From Candidatus Omnitrophota bacterium (GTDB lineage: Bacteria > Omnitrophota > Omnitrophia > Omnitrophales > JACROU01), in NCBI GenBank assembly GCA_029261035.1, contig JAJDCD010000012.1:70958-134957 (forward strand): a stretch of 64,000 nt of DNA. Reading direction: 5' to 3'. This document shows, one piece after another, positions 46,201-51,200 of the stretch. The notes below the pieces were generated by a model, which was not told where the DNA came from, searched no databases, and worked only from the letters and a program-made list of their open reading frames with translations. Within the stretch, counting starts at the first letter, position 1; each line of letters begins with the position of its first letter. The position numbers were made by a program, and so were the translations under genes.

Positions 46201-47801
46201 TGAGACTGTTCTTTCTGAAGTAATTTTTCTGTGTTTTTTTGAAGATTTTTTGATTCAGAAAGTGAATCTTTTGTTATTGAAGTAAGATCAGAGTGAAACT
46301 CATTTTCAATTCTTTTATGGTACAACTGATAGTTGTGTTGAGATTTAAACTTAGGACTAATTGCTACATAATTCATATCCTTTAGCCCTGCTTGCTTTTG
46401 GATGCCTGGTTGATGAAAACCACCTGTAATCAAAATAGCTTCTTTTATCCCTTGGTCTTTTAATTGCTTTTCTAAGTTAATAACTATAGATTCGTCTCTC
46501 TGCATAGCAATTAAATAAAACTGATCTAACAAGTCCCAATCGATCCAACTCTGAGCCTCTTTTAAGAACTCCAAGCTATTGAATTGCAATTGAATAAAAG
46601 TGTTTTTAAACTGAAAGTATTCCTCTGAACTAAGCTTAAGATGAGTGCTTTTTTCAAGAAGTTGAATCCATTGATGCCTTTGATGCCAATCTTTATCCTT
46701 ATTTGAAGAACTTAATTGAAACCAAATCATTTGATATATTTTCTTTAAATCAGAATCAAACGAAACAAATTGTTGAGTTTGAGTTAAATTAAGAAACTCA
46801 GAATAAAGCTGCCACTGAACATATTTTTCTTTTTTAAGACCCACGAAAACTGCCCATAATTGTAACCACTCAAAAAACGAGCTTTTTGAATCTTGTTTTT
46901 TAAGCCGTATTTGAACTAATTCCTTTTCGTATCGACTTAATACTTCGGGCTGATCTTCCAATTCAATCTCAATTGCATTCAAGATTTCATTCAATTCCTC
47001 TTCTAAACGATTAAAATCCAGGGCTTCTACATAAGGAATAATTTTTTCTAAAGAATCCATTCCCCCTTCTTTTAATTTAGATTTTAATTGATCAGGACGA
47101 AGCTTAAATACATCTTTAAAAGAATTGGCTAAATTTTGAACTATTTCAAAATCAGCAACCGTCAATTCTTTCCCTTGATACTCTTTCCAAAAATTCCATA
47201 ACTTTGAATTTGATTCCCGCCTAAAAAGAGCTTTAACATTTTTCTTAAGGACCTTCATCCGTTCAGAGTAATGCTGATTCTTCTCTAATATTTCTTTTAA
47301 AAGGGATAAGTTTTTTTCGTATAACTGAGAAGACTCAATACCATGAAGTTTTAAGCTAGGATTTGATAGATAAGCAGCTTCACCACCCGTAAGATATCCA
47401 TTTTCAATATACCATTCGATTACAGGAGATTCTTTTTGCTCTGTTTGTTGAATTGCTTTCTGGAGCCAAGGAGTTTTAATTTCTCCTTCATAACCCTCAA
47501 CAAAAATATGTTTTATTTTACGCTGTTGAGCTACATCCAACACAAGCTCTTTAATGCTACGCTGAGCCCCAGGCTCAGAATGAGCATCTAAAATGTGTAT
47601 GATTTTAGGACTATTTGAAGATTGAGAGGTTGAAGTAACAATTTTCCCTATACTCGGACGCACCCACAATGGTTGGGCCTGCGGATTTACTTTTAACGCC
47701 ACCTCATAGGCATAAACTGCATTCTGAGACAAATCAGTCAAAAGAAAGAAGATGAGCGTTATAAAAGCAATAATTTTAAGGAAATTACGACATTTCACCA
47801 T
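31251..47801 (-). CDS. Giant 5,516-aa multidomain membrane protein with TIKI-like, kinase-like, HD and HAD domains
   Basis: Function unknown. A signal peptide (about 1-31, ending NAVYA) is followed by a TIKI/EreA/ChaN-like domain (about 65-480). Its motifs are LDAHSEPGAQ (H74), FVEGYEG (E102), LHGIES and ITGGFHQPG. EEHGH near 922 resembles a broken zincin motif. Residues about 1200-2750 hold five hydrophobic blocks with some 20 helices in all. The first four are each preceded by a repeated helical signature (EGxxxRIxxLID...W...SLxE near 1165, 1544, 1917 and 2254). HEAT-like helices follow (about 2750-3750). Then come a kinase-like domain (about 4070-4260, WDFGGSF), an HD domain (LMHDVGK near 4420, KAD) and a HAD domain (LDIDGTLT near 4594, GDQGEFYGND near 4805). 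The C-terminus is IQIAA. Start ATG 47801, AAAGGAT upstream. Domain names are from motifs by eye. Confidence 0.85.
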   Translation of the reverse strand: MVKCRNFLKIIAFITLIFFLLTDLSQNAVYAYEVALKVNPQAQPLWVRPSIGKIVTSTSQSSNSPKIIHILDAHSEPGAQRSIKELVLDVAQQRKIKHIFVEGYEGEIKTPWLQKAIQQTEQKESPVIEWYIENGYLTGGEAAYLSNPSLKLHGIESSQLYEKNLSLLKEILEKNQHYSERMKVLKKNVKALFRRESNSKLWNFWKEYQGKELTVADFEIVQNLANSFKDVFKLRPDQLKSKLKEGGMDSLEKIIPYVEALDFNRLEEELNEILNAIEIELEDQPEVLSRYEKELVQIRLKKQDSKSSFFEWLQLWAVFVGLKKEKYVQWQLYSEFLNLTQTQQFVSFDSDLKKIYQMIWFQLSSSNKDKDWHQRHQWIQLLEKSTHLKLSSEEYFQFKNTFIQLQFNSLEFLKEAQSWIDWDLLDQFYLIAMQRDESIVINLEKQLKDQGIKEAILITGGFHQPGIQKQAGLKDMNYVAISPKFKSQHNYQLYHKRIENEFHSDLTSITKDSLSESKNLQKNTEKLLQKEQSHTPLKSGEYLESKLNFNSKDKLVSAHLIKDVNRLAAGIESEKYERLKKLITICRKADRSQFNELWKKHRSFFLHSRELNFYLTQESPEFKIFTLFLAAYQNSSGEQEELELLRTLLKKQRRDEEDLVGRLLDKNVLKIINERGFQILQNLTEYEKESTAIYQWSSIKKEVEGYQLRKLLKGKKHRKSILAHLEDMNEFNVDGMLKVWLNGAYSSSTVVPRLKLARPDFQEEFYWALSKLALLEIPTEELSETGTWLDKVDSRWVNRLINKVLQLPSKVLDTGAEDLEELNKVLRSNYSMEVSSVRTARNEALLTSVFQQFYGMFPVAVLHSKKIKKVKVGVSRDLLSELFPEGDVQGFYLTTEGVEDGTIVIADGLNFEDWIQTLFEEHGHFLEEVDSDKEIQDYLKLHPEHRDLTHEIGRFLTAYLKGEKIEDISEEAEFKELLFNFFENLGFVPQVDTFKAFEKNVINWTETAEAEEYVYDVKQELELREIVLSNKEVAYQFNDRYRLLVPALQNYLKGDRVQRREVLKAIEKIPAVHVNILPEQFKIKFEKEITLRLIHIATHDDHRTTHPNPRDVARDELFTLWKGRGPDSVTTDIIADHSSNNIPTWSIRNKPREYAQKFLLELWMREGSQKRMSRLIDIKTMNRSSPWRLDKISLKEWESLAEKNKNPWWKYILTLPLSLLTNASFLIWGISSFLITTFFVLVKMIPLIVQHLFVAFVFSPSIAFRGFFFENTPKHLTSNKDYGPFYGLPALLSLGGSVILAHPYFALLNLTSLATWGLSILFGIIGAITLSFIVFFLSQLIISELLMSLDEKQFSGKFFKFIKYISSEEFMLNTFPKVKDSWKDRFLPLPGLVYAVGFYRSTYIDTMLGSHIRGFNYASQFNDLSPEVLRKYKDDVEESLKQISVSEFLLLKEHVIDLYLEAIMATLISRAHMNNSRTDEKNYAEYFIFELWKNKKYFDRVTDLMGDSKLRPTTWGSSQIKLPNVNSLMTFYPQKAFLEVIKLEGRFQRITKLISSNGYSLDLFSLKDLAIIYGKYRAGLPRKIIQSVFLVSTSLFYLFSSFLYHSILIPILILKLIPALIVGIFVFMSAVPAFVRFYFNDDRTSYEDLKAPAFIIGVIQMIVGGVVGAKITLGTLFGVQLAFWAKIALGSLSFLVGSSLLVLFVMFGMYLFLKFLDEPYFQSGISNNLSKLIEKPFFYEGFYKVPTSFKSLFLPLKYLNFVSPYKTDIYRNAISSKIENSRLSASDMNDLPGAVRKDMRSKIASRIWLDFTLGQILNLNKDVKREFEEEVTRRLIQLSETQGGHIAHDSRVELLRFWLERGAESKVTQVIAYENDVKIGLWGSFRVSSDLISEFTIAVNGGDVEPLRVVYELMKKEGLKRPISRLVDKKSWSFENILSLQEIEKLYLSKQVSFLKKMLFFILKLPLEIIRIVRGVLGFVVDLVPAFVSLGFILLYTIFLAALSPGYTVNKLIDRGPELGFSDLLSLIVFVSEWLLLASLLNGKINIALLTANPIGFIALIAVILVVTAVLEKVFSDHNYRNDVVEDLIFSSEVPGNILKYFFVERLFNKNFSWFKGWRDVLSPYQSKQIQKALIKRISETNLAVNLNGLNKKSRKVFKSAVAEAVYKTIEVRESDKLSPELKKEHEEALVRGYLYHRKITQLINFWEKQGVESKIPSILISEHNNIGLSDLINFMDIDTQRTLLRIWAEAEDGRGITELMDLVQWNFSDEISLEDLKIIFQKQKTSFFESVWTNSMKFMLYPFTFMLGGLKVLIILLPLIAGFFEILLGSIFNLIWSAFSLAKLMLISVFRVPYSVTALAITQLFFGKDSGGEGWDVRVWGVIKMAGFLTSLSILSYGAMFYFGLGLVKSYLLMAGASWNLMSLAVADAFIVFGGITFILSALYGVDRLLFKGHVFKKMKEWNVDVFILNYPTRPSFFVFGNAAKKIGLPYNLKFLPAEESFEYWNRRSHGHLSNMVKKRVGNLSLSEVNDLPMEVVEVFYYELKDHLKDWNYYTLIELTKEKKEKFLNFLFALLIERLQTEESYSDTLIKVYSDLLKVLDEPSVLINKLEESRAFLIGSEEARNLWKTAHRLTPLKDYFEILKENQEVPAGLDVIFSISDFFRVVFMAPIALLYVLIAFPLEFIRVFFEIITVNRVSVPWTTPIINISVGVIAFIYSLALLPFQRLGLIVVNILTGFRFNSKLVFYDLLFQREIVYKYLSAQNYRKRYSLKEILFREENVKNSARFIYSTKSPDAYIRGLIKDKSTTAELNEFGILDPSELKVVEPSFKYRLKNEWSLEQIQKLPIGILTRYFDEIIEKYLEVINESPNDVAVKNFVYQSLLQMWLHGDIRVEDLFKDKTFDVGYYTYDQLIELYKSYSQPTEYIINEVEKLLQSRMNHDMLLRMTPGMKRDFHDLIVAEIRVMSLQEIIRISPEDQERYKGIVLERIITLAKTGDLAAVAYLTAKILKKDAFVLKALESITSIDVSYDAYSDVIKYFEASSGRIPFVVTSLKKKIMREPSTRVLSGEDVDKVLPKEIRDVFKAEIVAVLEAQLTRIGKVNSGKYSFAQMELIRLALSGSEKSVEILKKIPYKHKSFATLVRLIAVPTLRDYEWIGEDEEGDEYEFTVEEEINNTRLFMIDSDVTYLIEESGYDPLKFIDALWAEYKNPRSNQYTLDKSDINFLYKYLSQEESFVDDKLMAVRLLSHILKEPKWANEIGPSIDWLLSKLDQNKNNELGAAILNTLVEFGQQQHLSSVLKPYQEKIVKVYERRYLTSRSLKRKVERFASNEGDRLNLMVAVLGPEKLQENELAQFLDAFEYIRTDKNQSMIVSLIVEMVEKNILYFGDDKGKLSVRKFSPHRFIKALGEIGTKDAFIILEEIVEKSEKWKVRLGAYIELRDNNVDLNGATLKVLRSRERNKVKRSIAKERSKYKPVDLLRIYNNPKTSPIIMAEIRAIVFGDNLHEPNIRRSYKDVLERFGSEKLTEKGEVYLFELVQGIVHVNHPDWALTLLNMYEQLTNVDLKKEILNLVANARPSGADRTLRNLLRKALIESSINEELLSVLIEVNGRLANESSEKFIIEIFKDEKISANLRQKALEALGKISSTVEVMKVINDVFDKSLYRYVAEQIKLSAIDGIRYRASQNISDSEKAFEVAEWIMKQLKKEKVLEAVIEDDRSKAKRRIKRSLIEVVFGKQYRNNILELLFSYPKTKYRAIYRRLNTGRLYHGAAPEGTLNEEDVFPKGQWLIRSVTGTEAFLDGITRGLQPPITDRKARNQGKSDVRYIANEYDYVIREGGGGYGAGSQQFIDYNGALFLIPSEYYNEAKITRGIDFGHRKLPVIPFKGLIPVSQLGVVFIKQEHFQQLKAIKEQLMDDRGEVITSLRASDFFDKSSGRFGVGERKMSPAELDHFRLIDESEIYEEVIRNQNPFENGMGILVGVHSNEDNHSFVDALNRIIRRGELNGVALDQAKKDEISHFFRETPNSDIAETTFLSKLADYFNEDGKIKITSWMYMLIQGHELSEDLTGTTPWGPFGSNKARFMKRKSNGDEYYVKFYPEINQLRTEYVAWRMAKELGVNVPTDVRIIKMTHPGTGSTEYAIASKRIPGLIEKFPEGSDEQLRKSNEVLERFLFDMITLNYDGRAKQNNGIDNSVRLNGNPVVWDFGGSFHYRARGTLKNEGFNIQAIKDFMGDPTDITKPGTYASVAITDYEREFFGFIQTELGRAAQKRMAKKIAKLTDRQIKQIVYSAGFESKSDETVANNIITTLKEARAYVKEIYQLSDVEGSRQVKKMLETDDVTFRLNIKKIFKYLPPPLLSLMERPAGRRGKDGRGRPLALDIQQHTQNVLKGVDTDGFNSINIPGMNPRALIRAAALMHDVGKATITADKKTERALYDEQHLLHEEKSIEFAYQFLPSLGFSNDEIKIVEAILIADQFGDMFKHHANPKPRTPQDLVDNAFTPSEELKDKLNRRDLFRMAFALYKADIINDGAGSLYRMHIEPARKSLDGKPHFKGLYKERKVYPKAKVIYDLVELLEKKEFEELIKTQFVATMLDIDGTLTLEHGKLSKKAIELLVKLLKGKVFVSFATARLASKPEMKKVYEALRTSGMDDEDARYLIVYADNGAEILDGFGNLVRQPKRLWPGNYSFRRGEQDVKGVLKTMGIVLKQAKSEKELTEKNHAFLQKRKNYFRLHFRDIRNALPYVTRLQAALVTDGIPFTAMISGRRSIDFMPLGTDKASSLEDFVEHIERETGVSVHVNEILKIGDQGEFYGNDYSYLQFNGISVGKKNREHVYPLAYINDKGKRVMGEKATMEIMVKAKYRALPIIRERAELVPDQITFEDFKQSLDKHQSEIRGTYFVRPEDKIRFVLNYLERTSLVYRALKIIADEKMLVDPNKGLRSTEDIVELLKTTKLKLSDLEREKLEYILEYFVFAIFGNLNVSVYAKAPEVIREDIKDAIVSVVLPKVSRRIEKTVLSMSPLAQIFSIGKKTHWHVIEEAFEERIYLNDGKKRVVHYDGEKNYFVLDIYDSEEAQTPVKQIPILALRTSFNPLYRSLLITKTQFELLTAEEKEQLLLHEAVEEYVEVEESDRVSKYIRVKLEEVLTGNLHSERILSYYDISIKNIKSSHELAEIFEKIATFLGNPNLYEREPKNVVISDLDQKTNLISILLGGIPTVASSMEDLYDYLNQRIQVKGLEQFIDEIRMLSEQLDEGESLKQKIELKILENTILNMDLEEEFSISKVLKRVQEVIKGIDVESIKGKLENVGDEDPLKDVFQLLGAGLTAVFSEEALSASSLGEKGSRVENLFFDALRLEEEKYLIIKASVWNDLLRNSEVEEVVGVQQFLSLANSQIIIIKDEKVVLQADYVNNQQFKFVDRDLESLLKQLKNSLGKNRTFYPIINYSNSGSADRSDNHIVLERSPFALMASLSLLLDQGKNREGYFSKESGRYRVRLEEFTKHLFKNAMAQYLIQIAA

Positions 47802-47871
47802 GCAATGAAATATCCTTTCTTAGGAAATATAATCGTTTAAATTTACCATGCAAATGATCATAATACAAATA

Positions 47872-47900
47872 ATTATAAAAATATTTAAAAACTAGTTAAA
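47872..47900 (-). promoter_or_regulatory. Likely promoter of the 5,516-aa giant gene
   Basis: Minus strand: -35 TTTAAC (47900-47895), a 17-base spacer, -10 TATAAT (47877-47872), in a strongly AT-rich stretch. The 5' leader would be about 65 bases to the ATG at 47801, with AAAGGAT as ribosome site. AT-rich DNA gives chance matches, so this is moderate evidence, but the consensus -10 and exact spacer are notable. Confidence 0.45.
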
Positions 47901-48037
47901 CTATTACTATATAATGAGTTAAGTAGTTTTTGGTCATTTTTATGGGTTTATTTATATGGAAATAGCAATGCATGAGGCGATATCACTTAAGAATACGCTA
48001 AGTGGCACGCTTTAGATTGAACAAAAAACGGAACCCT

Positions 48038-48074
48038 CTAAGGTGCCAGGCACCTAAAGTGCCTGGCACCTTAG
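48038..48074. repeat. Perfect 16-bp palindrome with GGTGCCAGGCAC arms
   Basis: CTAAGGTGCCAGGCAC (48038-48053) and its exact reverse complement (48059-48074) are separated by CTAAA. There is no adjacent T-run, so it is more like a REP-type palindrome than a terminator. The arms are a self-complementary type of motif similar in plan to the GTGACWGTCAC family elsewhere in the window. Confidence 0.85.
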
Positions 48075-48076
48075 AT

Positions 48077-48148
48077 GAGGAGCTAAACGACGAAGAATCT
48101 TAGATTAAAGTAAGAGGACCTTAGATCCTTCGTTATACTCAGGATGAC
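48077..48148. repeat. Dispersed repeat (GACGAAGAATCT...CTCAGGATGAC type)
   Basis: GAGGAG...GACGAAGAATCTTAGA, then TTAGATCCTTCGTTATACTCAGGATGAC. It is a diverged copy of the 28944-29001 element with about 15 extra bases in the middle. It sits downstream of the 1,495-aa gene next to the 48038-48074 palindrome. Confidence 0.75.
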
Positions 48149-48175
48149 ACTCTCGCATAAGAATTCCGCTTCACG

Positions 48176-48203
48176 AGAAAAAGAGAGCTTATACTCTTTT
48201 TCT
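48176..48203 (-). terminator. Weak terminator-like hairpin at the end of the 1,495-aa gene
   Basis: On the minus strand AGAAAAAGAG pairs with CTCTTTTTCT across an 8-base loop (plus-strand arms 48176-48185 and 48194-48203). The stem is A/T-rich and overlaps the stop codon, with the T-run inside the stem. It may terminate weakly or bidirectionally. Confidence 0.3.
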
Positions 48204-51200
48204 TATGCAGCAATCATGATACGGCGAGTTGCTTGGATAAGATCCATGATTTGGTCTATGAATTGTGAGTTAAACTGGATGAAATACTGATTCCCTCTCA
48301 TCTCAATTTTTAATTCTTCGGGGATACGATCTTGGAGCAATGATGTTCCTTGTGAAGAAAGCAATAATCCGTAAAGTAAATGCGCAGAAAAAAGATCTTT
48401 GGATGAAATGCCTGGGTAGTTCTTTTGGTGAAATTGACGTGAAGTTTGTCCCAACAACATATTGTCTTCAAAGTTTTGTTTTGGAGCAACGACCAAAGAT
48501 GATTTTGGCAACCACATTGTAGGTAGCTTTCCCAAAACCTTCTTTGCCAGTTCTCTGCTTTTACTAGAAAACAGTTTTGCTAATTTTGCATTACTCTCTC
48601 CTAGATTATTAAACTGCCCCAAATACAAATTAGGCAAAAATCCAGCAATTCCTTCTGTGCTTTCAAACAAGAATACTCTTTCGTCATAAGTAGAATACAG
48701 CATCTCCCGAACATCCCCATACACAGCTTCAGAAGATACAAATACGATTACTTTATTAGGTTGATTTTTCAAAATTAGCTTCAAACTTTCCATCTCTCCA
48801 ATAAGGTCATCCAAACTAGTTTTGCCAGAAAGTGGAATTGCAACAACACCAAAACTTTTATCAACTAAACTCGAAAAAAAACTTTTAAGCTTTACCACAT
48901 CAAACCCTAAAGATTCTATCCCAGAATCAGTATTTTCTAAAACATTCACTAAATTTTGAGTTACCAGTGCAGGAGATTGGCTTGGAAACAACTCTGCATA
49001 CAACCTTTCTGCCACTTTCGTATTAGCTCCAAGAACCCCATCCATTAAATCAACAGTTACCCTACGAGCAGCTAAAAGGTCCTCATCAGAAATACGAGCA
49101 CTCAATGGATTAGATTCTAATTCCACCAAAGAAGAACCCAAAGAAGACCCAGATCCACTTACAAATCGACTAAAAAAGCCCCCTTTCTTAACAACTCTAG
49201 GAGGAGCTTCTCTTCTGGCTCTGGATACTCTTGGTTTAGCAGCGCGTGCATCGGCCGCTGTTTCAAGCTCAAGATCATTTATTCCTACTGCATAATCAAC
49301 AAAATCTTGAAGCTCATCTCTATTCGTAGGCACAGTCAACCGTCTCTCAGCAACAGCTTTGAGAATTCGATTAAAGGCTTTCGTTTTGTCCGTATAGTTC
49401 AAATTCTTCAAAGAAGGAAATGCGATTAAAAATGCAGATAACTGATCTCGTGTCTTTATTTTTTCAGAAGCAACTAATTGAATTAATTGATTAAAAGCAT
49501 CCGAAAAATCATTCCCAAAACTTCTAATCGCTTTTTTGAAGATAGGATTCGTTTTGAGAGCTTGTAAATCAAGAATTTTAACATCCACAGCTCCACTGGA
49601 ACTAGCCACAACAAAACGATTTTGCAATATGGCAAATGAACTCATTGCCCCACCAACAATCCCACTTATATTCTGTCCTGTTTTAGTTTCCAGAACACCT
49701 ACGCGATCTTTTTTAAAATAGAGAAGACTGGAATCTTCAGAAAACTCAATCTTGGCAGAGTAACCATCAACACCTTTCAAGGTGGTTATTTTTCCACTTC
49801 TCAAATCAATTAGCACTTCGCTTCCATAATTACTATCTGTTGTTTTAGCATTTCCAGCAGATAAATATTGACCATTAGCTGAAAATACTGGAACTCCTGT
49901 TAAGTGGATAGGGAAAGTACGGACCTTAACTTTATCAATCAAACGGTAGACTTCAAAGAAATATTGAACTTGCCCACTTGCAAAATCCCTTCTCCCAACA
50001 AATAAATACTCTCCTTTTAGAGAAAAAACAGCTCTGTATACCCCTGAAAAATCAAATCCAAACTGAGATGAGATATCTTCTCCTTTAGAAAAATCATATA
50101 TTTTCTCATAGTTCTTCGCTTCCCTATTCTCATCAAAATAGGTGTAATGAACAACAAGATATTTTCCATCTGCAGAAATCATTGCTCTTCTTGCATGAAG
50201 GTCAAAAGAGATTTCTCTTTCGAACCCAAAAGTAAGATCCACTACCTTACTTTCATTGTTTCTATAGCGCACAAAAGCCATATCCGTATCTCCTAGAAAA
50301 TTTACGGACAAAACATCACTTCCCAATTCAGAACTCATATTTGTTGCTATGTCGTTTTCTAATTGATATGCCTGATCTGAAGCTCGATCTTGATAAACAA
50401 TGAGAAGGTTTCCCGAATCTGAAAACTCAAGTCCTCCAGCTGTCAAAGAAACTCCTTCTAAAACAACCTTATTTCCAGAATCAACATTATAAAGATCCGC
50501 TGACTGCTTACTCGAATCGCCTCCAGTTCTAACATGGGTTGTGTAAGCAATATACTTTTCATTTGGAGAAAACTTAAATCCAACCGCACTGCTAGACATT
50601 CCTCTTACTACCTTAACGCCCGTCTTTACGTGATAAACATCCGTTGAAGTAAAGGACTTTACAACAATCAAATTACCCGAAGGAGAGACTTCTCCTAATT
50701 GCACCTGACTTCCAAAGTTAATGGGTAATTGCTTTCTGCTAAGGACATCAAAAGCAACCGCTGTATTGTCACGATACGACACAAAAGCAATAGATCCATC
50801 TTTAGAAAAAGATACTTTTTCTGTCGGTTTAGAACTTCCCAACGAAGATCGTTTCAAAACTTCCAATGCAGCATCTACACTCTGAGAGTCGGTAAATGCA
50901 TCAAACCAAGACGAACCATTACCATTCGATCCGTTTCCATTTCCACCCAAGCTAGCTGCAAGACTGACGCCTGAACCCAAACTTTGAGTCAGAGCAGACT
51001 CCAACCTACCTCTAAAATAATCTGGAGATTTCCCTTGCAGGATTAACGCTCTTTGGGATTGTAATTTCAACACATCCGAAATTTGAGAAACAACAACTGG
51101 GCTTTTTCTGGATTCCAACATAGATTCCAAATAACCCTCACTCTTCAACTCACCTGAAATCTGAGGGGTCAACCGCACATAAGACATCTTCTTATCCTTA

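Larger units (their letters stand above)
47802..48202. other. 401-base spacer between two giant genes
   Basis: No gene. From right to left it holds a terminator-like hairpin at the end of the 1,495-aa gene, a dispersed repeat (48077-48148), a perfect 16-bp palindrome (48038-48074) and a very AT-rich stretch (47820-47960) with a likely promoter for the 5,516-aa gene. Confidence 0.7.

Noticed and set aside
47820-47960. Very AT-rich stretch as a replication origin
   Set aside because: No DnaA-box cluster (TTATNCACA) and no dnaA, dnaN or parAB nearby; better explained as a promoter region.
48038-48074. GGTGCC palindrome as an intrinsic terminator
   Set aside because: No T-tract on either side of the stem on either strand.
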